From the NCBI RefSeq assembly GCF_001623405.1, contig NZ_LUHG01000073.1, positions 1 to 64,000 of the forward strand: 64,000 bases of DNA, written 5' to 3'. The translations under genes and the position numbers were made by a program. This document shows, one piece after another, positions 49,301 through 56,719 of this stretch (positions are counted from its first letter, which is position 1; every line of letters begins with the position of its first letter). This DNA is from Hydrotalea flava. GTDB lineage: Bacteria > Bacteroidota > Bacteroidia > Chitinophagales > Chitinophagaceae. Under the pieces are notes generated by a model, which did no database searches, had not been told where the DNA came from, and saw only the letters and a program-made list of their open reading frames with translations.

Positions 49301-50062
49301 AATCCGGCCGACAGCGGTGCTATTTTTAATTTAAACCTACAGGTACCTGCTGCCGGAGATTATGCATTAATTATGCAATGCAGCAATGGTGCCAGCATTT
49401 TTAGAAACAGCGGTATCAGTGGCACCATCTACCCAATGGGTATAAATGGTTTGTTTATGATTACAGGCAACAGTGTACCTGCAGCATCAAACCCACAATC
49501 TTACTACTACTTCTTTTATAATGTAAGGGTTAGCACATCAGATTGTACCAGCCCACGCACGGCCATTGTTGCAAGCAGCGTTGCTGCACCAACCGTTACA
49601 CAAGTGGGTGATAGTTTAATGAGCAGTAGCAACAACGGTAACCAATGGTATTTCAACAACAACCCAATAACAGGTGCAACTACTCGTTCCATTAAGCCAT
49701 CACAATCGGGCGGCTATGCTGTAATTGTAACAGATTCATCAGGATGTCAGAGAGGTTCCAATACCTTCAACTATGTATTTACAGCTATTCAAAATGCGAA
49801 TCCTTCAGCCATTGGTTTACAGGTTACACCTAATCCGGCCAACAGCAATTTCTCGATTCGATTTACCATGAATACGCTCGGTCCTGTAAATATTGCCTTG
49901 TTTAATGAAGCAGGACAATTAATGATGAATGAACAATACAGCAACTATATTGGAATCTTTAATAAACAATACAGCTCAGCGAGCTTTGCTCCGGGTACTT
50001 ATATTCTGCAAATAAAGCAGAAAGACAAAGTGTATAATCAAAAAATATTGGTAGTTCATTAA
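46310..50062 (+). CDS. Secreted S8 (subtilisin) peptidase with T9SS sorting domain
   Basis: A 1250-aa multi-domain protease. A signal peptide ends near LAQ (residue 21). In the S8 domain (about 110-440) the likely Asp124 lies in MWDGG, His150 in DHATHVAGT, the oxyanion Asn260 in SAGNS and Ser371 in SGTSMAAP. A P/proprotein-like stretch and a GEVED domain (about 580-725) follow, then CARDB- and Ig-like repeats. The last 75 residues, VTPNPANSNFSI ... GTYILQIK ... KILVVH, are a type A T9SS sorting domain, so it should be secreted or surface-bound. Substrate unknown; nutrient scavenging is plausible. Confidence 0.9.
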   Translation: MFKKLHLAIILMLSVSNILAQNTRSPQEYQKLSDAIRISENNNLQRALQLAKQEGWFIRRVTPTGKVIALAGVDEKGNPLYLSTFNNTTAAATTNANQLWPGGSSNLNLSGSSNGVAGKLAMWDGGTPLTNHVELIGRIVNPDSAALSDHATHVAGTLIATGINPIAKGMAFNAQKLIAYDFSNDQSEMMAASPNLLVSNHSYGFLAGWNYDGTNWSWYGDTTISTSKSYGFGYYDQSAQMFDSIAYNAPYYLISMSAGNSRNSNGPAVGSKYLYNGNSNKSIYRTASIPNNPDYGSIAYTQDAKNILAVGAVNGIPLGYNYPSDVVMSSFSAWGPTSDGRIKPDVVADGVNVTSSWSTSTTAYQTESGTSMAAPNATGSLYLLQEYYNKLHPGSFMRSATLRGLAVHTANEAGTAPGPDYQFGWGLLNVLKASSVITSSYNHVSDTIIEKTLSNAVPYTMNVVASGNGPLVATLSWLDPPITPLSPSNSVNNTTPRLVNDLDMRISNGSNVYKPWVLNPAIPSAPATKGDNYLDNVEKINVDSAVPGQLYTITITNKGNLQRGTQAFSLLVSGIGGTAYCSSSATNNTGTRIDSVAFAGINNKNTTTNTTYSNFTNITGKIQSNQTLPFSIVLNSSDATNNPKVVKVYIDYNSNGSFSDPGEQVAAIVASGNGTYTANITTPGNLPVNNLTLMRIVAVETTDSTTIQPCGNYGYGETQDYRIQFIAPANNLSLAGIVTPSAGACAANNQYLTVQILNKGTVSASNFTLNATVSNGATVIANLSGLYPLTLAAGGTDTYVFQTPFSTIAGTSYTIHATIVYAADQDTTDNTKTVTIAIANAPAAPVGTATICGTNTAYLKASNANSNSTYLWYSSNTATSPIAVGANTSTSTIPSNNTYYLQTGSKVTVGPANKTVYGTGGYNAFVGNYVTFHAYAPLAIETARMYIGNAGTIQITLASNLTVSADGSSYTYIPVQVINFNVAATNPTPPATLPGSDNPADSGAIFNLNLQVPAAGDYALIMQCSNGASIFRNSGISGTIYPMGINGLFMITGNSVPAASNPQSYYYFFYNVRVSTSDCTSPRTAIVASSVAAPTVTQVGDSLMSSSNNGNQWYFNNNPITGATTRSIKPSQSGGYAVIVTDSSGCQRGSNTFNYVFTAIQNANPSAIGLQVTPNPANSNFSIRFTMNTLGPVNIALFNEAGQLMMNEQYSNYIGIFNKQYSSASFAPGTYILQIKQKDKVYNQKILVVH

Positions 50063-50167
50063 TTAACCGATACAATTTAAAAAATATCCTGATTTTTTTT
50101 CGGGGTATTTTTTTGTAAAAAAACTATCTGTTTGATACTTACTACTATATTAGCAAAAACGAAAAAT

Positions 50168-50896
50168 ATGCAAGCCTGGCAAAAGGGTATTATTGTTGCA
50201 ATTGAACCCGAAACTAAATTTACCAAAAAATTTTTTATTCAAATTCCGGAAGTAGAAAAATTTGATTTTATACCCGGCCAGTTTGTAACATTAGATTTGC
50301 CCATACATGAACAGAAAAATAAAAGATGGCGCAGTTACTCTATTGCTTCAGCACCTAACGATACCAATATTATTGAATTAATTATTGTTTTTTTAGAAGG
50401 TGGCGCTGGTACCAATTATTTGTTTAATGAAGCTACAGTAGGCACTGAATTTATGTTGAGAGGCCCACAGGGTAAATTTACTTTGCCGGGAAAAATTGAA
50501 AAAGATATATTTTTAATATGCACAGGTACCGGTATTGCTCCATTCCGTTCAATGATTCAATACCTGCATCAACATAAAATACCACACCAAAACATTCATT
50601 TAATATTTGGTTGCAGAAAAAAAACCGATGGTTTGTATTTGAATGAATTAAGAAAGCTTAGCATGCATGAGCCGGGCTTTCAGTTTCATGCATGTTTTTC
50701 AAGAGAAGATGATTTAACAGAAGAAGGATGCTATACAGGATATGTACACAGTGTGTACGAACAATTATTAACCAATGAAAAGCCGCCTGCTGCTTTTTAT
50801 TTATGCGGATGGAAAAATATGATTGATGAAGCTAAAGAAAGAATTATAGCATTAGGATACGATCGTAAAGATATTCATCTGGAATTGTATGGGTAA
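50168..50896 (+). CDS. Ferredoxin-NADP reductase-like flavoprotein (FNR family)
   Basis: A 242-aa oxidoreductase. FAD binding is shown by RWRSYSIASAP (about residues 55-65) and NAD(P) binding by ICTGTGIAPFRSMI (about 118-131) and LIFGCRKKTDGLY (about 147-159). It has no fused 2Fe-2S ferredoxin domain, unlike phenol hydroxylase or stearoyl desaturase reductases, so it resembles stand-alone FNR/Fpr. The electron partner is not in the window. I start at 50168 (MQAWQKGI); the 12 residues upstream overlap the likely promoter region. Confidence 0.82.
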   Translation: MQAWQKGIIVAIEPETKFTKKFFIQIPEVEKFDFIPGQFVTLDLPIHEQKNKRWRSYSIASAPNDTNIIELIIVFLEGGAGTNYLFNEATVGTEFMLRGPQGKFTLPGKIEKDIFLICTGTGIAPFRSMIQYLHQHKIPHQNIHLIFGCRKKTDGLYLNELRKLSMHEPGFQFHACFSREDDLTEEGCYTGYVHSVYEQLLTNEKPPAAFYLCGWKNMIDEAKERIIALGYDRKDIHLELYG

Positions 50897-50928
50897 AAAA
50901 AGGCTGCTTCAAATAATGAAACAGCCTT
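50893..50928 (-). terminator. Terminator downstream of trigger factor
   Basis: An 11-base arm at 50918-50928 pairs with 50900-50910 with one mismatch and a 7-base loop; on the minus strand it is followed by a T-run at 50894-50900. It overlaps the end of the convergent FNR-like gene. Confidence 0.6.
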
Positions 50929-50948
50929 ATACAAAATTTAAAATACAA

Positions 50949-52316
50949 TTAATGATGATGGTGGTGCAATTTGGCAGCAAAATCTTCTGCACTGATTGCT
51001 TCTTCCGTTTTATTCACTTTTTCTGCAACCGCAGTAAACATTTTTTCTGTTGCAATTCTGTGATAGCTGTCTTCCATAAATTTTCTATCCTGCATCATTC
51101 TGTTGGCGTAATCTTCTACCCATTGCTGATTTTCATCCATATTAATTTGTCTGCCCAGATATTGCAATAATTGTTGCTTAGCCAATGTACGAATATCATC
51201 CGGCAACACTTCAATTTTATTATCTAATGTAAGTTGGTTACTAATTAAAGTCCATTTTAATTGTTCTTTAAATGTTGGAAATTCTGCCTCAACTTCATCA
51301 GTTGTTTTTGGCCTTTCGCCGCTTACCTGTAACCAACGCTTTAAGAAATTATCGGGAAATTGAAAATTGGCATGCTCTAATAGTTGATGATAAATTTGAT
51401 CGTGTACCTGATTTAATGCCTGAGCTTGATAATAATTTTCTATTTCATTTCGAACAGCTTTTTTAAATTCTTCAATAGTAACAATGCCCTTTCCAGGATA
51501 AACTGTTTCAAAAAAAGCCTCATTTAACTCAGGTCTTTCTACCAACCCTACTTTTGTAATATGTAGTTTAAAATATTTGCTTTCATCTTCTTTCTTACCT
51601 TTTTCTAAACCAAGATCAGACAAAATAAAGTCCAACTCTTTATCGTCAAATGCTTTTTTCAATTGCAGGTCAACAGAATCACCTGCTTTTTTACCCATTA
51701 AATTCTTTCTGAATTTTTCAGTAAAATATTTTACCAGCAACGAGTTTTCTTTACTAATACCCCCTTCCAGTTCGTTTCCTTCTTTGTCAGTTTCAACAAA
51801 TTTTACATTCAGTACATTGTCTTCTCCGGTAACAGTTTCCGGTTCTGTCATTTTTCCATTGCGTACCTGTAAACGGTCTATTTCCTGCTCTACCATTTCA
51901 TCGGTAACGGTTACTTTGTATTGTGTAACTTTTAATTTTGCAACGTCAATAGCTACTTCGGGTTTTAAACCAATTTCGAATGAAAAAGAATAATCAACCA
52001 GATTATTCATATCTAAAGCCGGACTGCCATTTTCTAAGGGGAGAGGTTGTGCAAAAATTTCCAGCTTCTCATTTTCTAAAAAATCGAGTAAAGATTTTTC
52101 AACTTTTCGCAGTACTTCCTCACTAAAAACACTTTGCCCATACATTTTTTTGATTAAACCTGCCGGAATCATTCCTTTACGAAAGCCGGGAATATTGGCA
52201 GTTTTCGCATATTTTTTCAGGCTCTTTTCAAACCCTTCAAAATAATCCTCTTTTGAAAGGGTAACGGTGATTTTATCATTTAAAACACTCAGATTCTCTC
52301 TGGTAACATTTGCCAT
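50949..52316 (-). CDS. tig: Trigger factor, with a natural C-terminal penta-His
   Basis: A 455-aa ribosome-associated chaperone. The N-terminal ribosome-binding domain holds the block ANIPGFRKGMIPAGLIKKMYG (about residues 36-56; the usual GFRxGxxP core). A PPIase-like middle domain (about 150-245) is diverged, and the C-terminal helical chaperone domain follows. The protein ends KLHHHHH with five genomic His codons (cac cac cat cat cat), unusual for trigger factor and possibly metal-binding. The gene follows tRNA-Leu by 67 bases on the same strand and ends before a terminator. Confidence 0.92.
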   Translation of the reverse strand: MANVTRENLSVLNDKITVTLSKEDYFEGFEKSLKKYAKTANIPGFRKGMIPAGLIKKMYGQSVFSEEVLRKVEKSLLDFLENEKLEIFAQPLPLENGSPALDMNNLVDYSFSFEIGLKPEVAIDVAKLKVTQYKVTVTDEMVEQEIDRLQVRNGKMTEPETVTGEDNVLNVKFVETDKEGNELEGGISKENSLLVKYFTEKFRKNLMGKKAGDSVDLQLKKAFDDKELDFILSDLGLEKGKKEDESKYFKLHITKVGLVERPELNEAFFETVYPGKGIVTIEEFKKAVRNEIENYYQAQALNQVHDQIYHQLLEHANFQFPDNFLKRWLQVSGERPKTTDEVEAEFPTFKEQLKWTLISNQLTLDNKIEVLPDDIRTLAKQQLLQYLGRQINMDENQQWVEDYANRMMQDRKFMEDSYHRIATEKMFTAVAEKVNKTEEAISAEDFAAKLHHHHH

Positions 52317-52383
52317 AATTGCGCTGTTTATTGTTAAACCAATTTAAAAAAAATCCCCCTTAAAAAAGAGGAATGAGTACTAT

Positions 52384-52468
52384 TGGTGCGGATGGAGGGG
52401 GTCGAACCCACATGCCTTGCGGCGCTAGATCCTAAGTCTAGTGCGTCTGCCAATTTCGCCACATCCGC
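52384..52468 (-). tRNA. tRNA-Leu (anticodon UAG)
   Basis: An 85-nt type II tRNA on the minus strand. The acceptor stem GCGGATG (52462-52468) pairs with CATCCGC (52388-52394), followed by discriminator A and an encoded CCA (52384-52386). The anticodon arm CTAGA-CTTAGGA-TCTAG has TAG at its centre, reading CUN codons. The GGTTCGA T-loop block and a long variable arm typical of Leu are present. Confidence 0.95.
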
Positions 52469-52479
52469 AATTGGGGACG

Positions 52480-52487
52480 CAAAAGTA
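52480..52487 (-). promoter_or_regulatory. Putative -7 element of the tRNA-Leu gene
   Basis: TACTTTTG on the minus strand matches TAnnTTTG, 11 bases before the mature tRNA 5' end. It may also drive the downstream tig gene. Confidence 0.45.
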
Positions 52488-52673
52488 AGGTTTTTAACGA
52501 ATAACCGAAAGTTTGATTTTTAAGACTGTAAAAGCCAATCAAAGGCTTTAAAAAGTAGTGTTATGGGCGCCATTTAACGGCGAATATTTAAATAAATGTT
52601 ATAACCTGCATTTTTAACCATCAAGCATGTTATTTGAGGCATCTTTTACAGTCATATATCTGAACAACAAAAA

Positions 52674-53180
52674 ATGAAGATCATGAAAAAATTATCAATA
52701 GCTGTATTTGCAATACTGTTAGTAACAGGAGCTACAGCAGCAACAGTTAGGCCACATTTTGGCGGAATGAGAGACAGGGATGATTTTGGAGGTGGAAAAG
52801 GCCGTACCACTGTTATAGTAGGCGGTGGCTATGCCCCACTTTATAATCCTTATTTTGGTCTGGGTTTTGGTTATGGTTTCGGAATGCCTTGGTATGGTTA
52901 TGGATATCCATACTATGATTACGGATATGGTTATCAGGCAAGGCCATCTAAATTAGACCGGGAAATTATGGATATTCAGCACGATTATGCGCAAAAAATA
53001 AATTCTGCCCGTGCAGATGACAGTATGACTGGAAGAGAAAGAAGGGCTACTATAAGAGAATTAAAATTAGAAAGAGATCAGGCCATTAACAATGCCAAAA
53101 AGAATTATTATAAAGAAGGCTCAACCAGTTATAACAATCAACCCACCTATTACAATGGTTATAATGGTGGCACCAACTAA
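52674..53180 (+). CDS. Gly/Tyr-rich exported protein of unknown function
   Basis: A 168-aa protein with a signal peptide ending near ATAA (about residue 23). Residues about 30-90 are dominated by Gly, Tyr and Phe (YGYGYPYYDYGYGY); residues about 93-145 form a charged helix, KLDREIMDIQHDYAQKINSA and so on, and the end is Tyr/Asn-rich. It resembles small Bacteroidota envelope proteins with a Gly/Tyr segment; no function is known to me. An in-frame ATG at 52683 is an alternative start. Two hairpins follow. Confidence 0.65.
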   Translation: MKIMKKLSIAVFAILLVTGATAATVRPHFGGMRDRDDFGGGKGRTTVIVGGGYAPLYNPYFGLGFGYGFGMPWYGYGYPYYDYGYGYQARPSKLDREIMDIQHDYAQKINSARADDSMTGRERRATIRELKLERDQAINNAKKNYYKEGSTSYNNQPTYYNGYNGGTN

Positions 53181-53188
53181 AATAAATT

Positions 53189-53240
53189 AACCGGCCGTAG
53201 ATGCAGGAATAAGAAGTTGAGAAAGATTGGGCCGGTTTTT
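53189..53240 (+). terminator. Long-loop terminator after the Gly/Tyr-rich gene
   Basis: AACCGGCC (53189-53196) pairs with GGCCGGTT (53230-53237), followed by a T-run. The 33-base loop is long, so efficiency is uncertain. Confidence 0.5.
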
Positions 53241-53269
53241 TAAGAGATGAATTCTATGATTACCTTACG

Positions 53270-53301
53270 GGCATTGTTTCAATAGAAGCAATGCCTTTTT
53301 T
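53270..53301 (+). terminator. Second terminator ahead of the convergent murF-alr
   Basis: GGCATTG (53270-53276) pairs with CAATGCC (53289-53295) around a 12-base loop, followed by a T-run to 53301. It overlaps the last codon of murF-alr on the other strand. Confidence 0.55.
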
Positions 53302-55762
53302 ATTCGTTGAGGTAAACTCTTTTTACACGCTGACTAATACCGGTTAAAATTTCATATGGAATGGTGACGCACCATTTTGCTACTTCTTCTACTTTAATAT
53401 GTAACCCAAAAATTTCAACACTATCACCTTCTTCAACGTTTGGAATATTGGTAATATTCACCATAGTCATATCCATACAAACGCTACCAATAACAGGGGC
53501 ACGATAGCCATTAATATACACAAATCCAACCCCATTACTTAACCTTTTACTAAAACCATCTGCATAGCCAATACGAATGGTGGCAATAACAGTTGGTACA
53601 GTTACAATAGCAGTGCGGTTATACCCTACACTATCACCCGGTTGTAAATGTTTAATTTGTGCTATGGTGGTTTTCAACACTGCAACGGTTTGTAAAGAAA
53701 CGACCTGCTCATTTGAACTGTTAACCCCATATAAGCCTATACCCAAACGAACCATTTCATGATGCATGCCGGGATGCCGGATAATGGCAGCAGAATTGGC
53801 AATATGGCGAATAAATTTATAATGTAATATATTTTGAAACGTATTACTGAAATTTAAAAATTGCCGATGTTGCTCTGCAGTAAAGGCATCATGATCAGGA
53901 TTTTCAGCAGAAGCTAAATGGGAAAAAACTGACTTAACCCACATGGTATTGTTGGTTACAAGGAGGTGTGCTAATTTTTCTGCATCCGATACTTCAAACC
54001 CCAACCTATGCATACCCGTATCAACCTTAATATGAACAGGAAATTTTTCAATACCCTGTTCTAATAAAAAACGATGGAAGCTATTGTACAATTGAAAAGA
54101 AAAAATTTCCGGTTCCAGGCTATGTTCAATCATAGCATTGAATCCATTCTCCTCAACATTCATCACCATAATGGGTAAAGCAATACCGGCTTTGCGTAAT
54201 GTAACGCCTTCATCTATGTATGCCACCGCCAGATAATCGGTACCATAAAACTGCAAAACTTTTGCAACCTCTACACTTCCACTTCCATAACCAAAGGCTT
54301 TTACCATGGCCATGGTTTTGGTATCGGGTGCCAGCAATTGCTGATATGCTCTTAAATTATGCGCAAGTGCTGTAAGATTCACTTCTAATATGGTTTGATG
54401 TACCTGCTGTTCTAATAATACTGCAATTTGTTCAAAAGCATATTTACGAGCTCCCTTTAATAAAATAAATTCAGCATGAAATGAAAATCGAAACCATTCA
54501 TTCAGGAATTGGTAAGTATCGAAAAAGAAAAAAGTTTCCGGCGCTGCCTGTTCTAAAATTTTTCTGTTTGCCATACCATTTTCACCAATGGCAATGCATC
54601 TATTTATTTTCTTTTGTTGTAGTAAATGAACAACCTTTTGATACAAAGTTTCAGTTGGCAGACCAGTCTGCAAAAAATCAGACAATATTACCGTTGTTTT
54701 ACTGCCTGCTGCCTGTTGTTGCAAATAGTCTAATGCTATGGCTAAAGAATCTATATCATTGCTATAACTATCATTAATAATGGTACAATCCTGTATCCCC
54801 TTTTTTAATTGCATCCGCATTTCAATAGGCTGTAACTGCAAAATGCGTTCCTGGATAATGGCAACATTCAATTTAATGTATAACATGCAGCAAAAACAGG
54901 TAATCACATTATAAACAGAAGCCTTATCAGAAAAAGGAACAACTAACTTACCCTCGCTGCCGTTGTATACATAATCAACAAGTGTTTGTTTTGTTTGGAA
55001 AGAAAGATGAACAATTTTAAGGGTTGCATTACTATCATTTCCCCATGAAAAAAGCGGAACCTTTGGTATAATTGTACCCTCAGGTAAATCATCCACACAA
55101 TAAATGAAACATTCAACCTGCTGAAATAAAATTAATTTTTCCTTTACTTTTTCTTGTATGGATGCAAAGCCTTCATTATGTGCATCGCCAATTGATGTAA
55201 GTATCCCAATTGTGGGCGCAATAATGGGCTGTAAATGTTGCATTTCGCCCGGCAATGATATACCCGCCTCGAATATGCCTAACTGATGTTGCGGCGCCAT
55301 GTGCCACACACTTAATGGAACGCCAATTTGTGAGTTATAGCTTCTTGGGCTGCGAACAATATTGAAATCATTTTGCAATAATTGATGCAGCCATTCTTTT
55401 ACAATTGTTTTACCATTGCTGCCGGTAATACCAATAACAGGGTAATGAAATTGATTTCGATGAAAAGCCGCCAGTTGCTGTAAAGCCAATAAGGTATTAC
55501 TTACTTTTAAAAAATTGGCATCAGCATAAGACGATGCATCGAATTGTTGAGACACTACAAAATTTCTTATTCCCGATTTATAAGCTGCTGCAATAAATTG
55601 GTGCCCATTTCTTTTGGGGTTATTGCCCAAAGCAAAAAACAATGAAGCTTCTGCATCAATCATTAGCCGGGTATCAGTTAACAAATAACGAATAGTAGCC
55701 GTAGTATGAATAGAAGCTGCAGCGTTAATTATTTTTGCAATTTGATCAATCGGGTAACTCAC
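53300..55762 (-). CDS. Bifunctional MurF-alanine racemase fusion
   Basis: An 820-aa fusion. Residues 1-450 are MurF, which adds D-Ala-D-Ala to the UDP-MurNAc-tripeptide: P-loop GITGSNGKT at 111-119 and NDSYSND at about 330-336. Residues about 455-820 are alanine racemase: the PLP Lys488 in MVKAFGYGSG and the GYADG motif with the catalytic Tyr at 732-736. One protein thus makes D-Ala and uses its dimer. This fusion is known in Bacteroidota. The start overlaps the end of terC by 4 bases. Confidence 0.95.
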   Translation of the reverse strand: MSYPIDQIAKIINAAASIHTTATIRYLLTDTRLMIDAEASLFFALGNNPKRNGHQFIAAAYKSGIRNFVVSQQFDASSYADANFLKVSNTLLALQQLAAFHRNQFHYPVIGITGSNGKTIVKEWLHQLLQNDFNIVRSPRSYNSQIGVPLSVWHMAPQHQLGIFEAGISLPGEMQHLQPIIAPTIGILTSIGDAHNEGFASIQEKVKEKLILFQQVECFIYCVDDLPEGTIIPKVPLFSWGNDSNATLKIVHLSFQTKQTLVDYVYNGSEGKLVVPFSDKASVYNVITCFCCMLYIKLNVAIIQERILQLQPIEMRMQLKKGIQDCTIINDSYSNDIDSLAIALDYLQQQAAGSKTTVILSDFLQTGLPTETLYQKVVHLLQQKKINRCIAIGENGMANRKILEQAAPETFFFFDTYQFLNEWFRFSFHAEFILLKGARKYAFEQIAVLLEQQVHQTILEVNLTALAHNLRAYQQLLAPDTKTMAMVKAFGYGSGSVEVAKVLQFYGTDYLAVAYIDEGVTLRKAGIALPIMVMNVEENGFNAMIEHSLEPEIFSFQLYNSFHRFLLEQGIEKFPVHIKVDTGMHRLGFEVSDAEKLAHLLVTNNTMWVKSVFSHLASAENPDHDAFTAEQHRQFLNFSNTFQNILHYKFIRHIANSAAIIRHPGMHHEMVRLGIGLYGVNSSNEQVVSLQTVAVLKTTIAQIKHLQPGDSVGYNRTAIVTVPTVIATIRIGYADGFSKRLSNGVGFVYINGYRAPVIGSVCMDMTMVNITNIPNVEEGDSVEIFGLHIKVEEVAKWCVTIPYEILTGISQRVKRVYLNE

Positions 55763-56715
55763 AAGGTTTTATTTTTTTTCAGTTGTTTGTTTGAATAGAA
55801 GATAGAATACAACACAGAACCGCCAATACAAACTATAATTAACAACAAAGAAATAAACACCTGCTCGTTTTTGGTTAAAAAGGTATCAATCCACTTTTCG
55901 CCAATCATTTTGCTGCCAATCAATATAAGCACAATGGATATGCCTTGCTGTAGATAAGCAAATTTGTTTACAGCACCACGTAACAGAAAAAATAAACTAC
56001 GTAAACCAAGTATGGCAAAAATATTAGAAGTATAAATAATAATACGATCTTGAGAGATGCCCATTACGGCAGGAATAGAATCGAGTGCAAATACCAGATC
56101 TACAGAAGCAAGCATTACAACTGTAACAAATAAAATGGTATATTGTGGTTTATTGTTTATGCGAATAATAAAACGGCCATTCCCATCAGAAGGTGTGAGG
56201 GGCAAAAATTTCTGTAGAAAGTGATATATTTTATTTTCTTTCGGATTGAATTCCTTTTCATCATCTTCAGTGAACATTTTAATGCCGGTATATACTAAAA
56301 ACGCACCAAAAACATATAAAATCCAATGAAAGCGTTCTACCAGTTCAATCCCAACCGTAATAAAAATAACCCGAAGCACAATGGCCATTAAAATGCCAAT
56401 TAACAGCACTCTTGAATAAAATACTTCCTTTATTTTAAAAGCATTGAAAATGAGTATAAACACAAAAATATTATCAATACTCAGGCTCCATTCCATAAAA
56501 TATGCACTGATGTATTCAATTGCTTTTTTGTGGCCTTCTTCCATCCACATAAAAACAAAAAATGCAAATGCCAGCAATACCCAAAACAGGGTTAAATAAA
56601 TAGCCGACTGTATGGAAACTGCTTTATTTTTTTTACTCATCAAACCCAAATCAACCACCAAAGCAATAACCAATACAATTCCAAAAACCAGATATACAAT
56701 TTCGTTAGAATACAT
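55759..56715 (-). CDS. TerC/Alx family membrane protein
   Basis: A 318-aa inner-membrane protein with about eight or nine helices. The block FMEWSLSIDNIFVFILIF and the later VDLVFALDSIPAVMGISQD hold the conserved Asp residues of TerC/Alx, a family of probable Mn2+ or Ca2+ exporters. The linkage to tellurite resistance is historical. It lies between gldG (4 bases upstream) and murF-alr (4-base overlap), so it may help metal homeostasis in the envelope; the link to its neighbours is not established. Confidence 0.9.
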   Translation of the reverse strand: MYSNEIVYLVFGIVLVIALVVDLGLMSKKNKAVSIQSAIYLTLFWVLLAFAFFVFMWMEEGHKKAIEYISAYFMEWSLSIDNIFVFILIFNAFKIKEVFYSRVLLIGILMAIVLRVIFITVGIELVERFHWILYVFGAFLVYTGIKMFTEDDEKEFNPKENKIYHFLQKFLPLTPSDGNGRFIIRINNKPQYTILFVTVVMLASVDLVFALDSIPAVMGISQDRIIIYTSNIFAILGLRSLFFLLRGAVNKFAYLQQGISIVLILIGSKMIGEKWIDTFLTKNEQVFISLLLIIVCIGGSVLYSIFYSNKQLKKNKTL

Positions 56716-56719
56716 TGAG

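Noticed and set aside
50889-51170. A plus-strand frame opposite the trigger factor C-terminus
   Set aside because: Shadow of tig; composition is Cys/Phe-rich and has no start signal.
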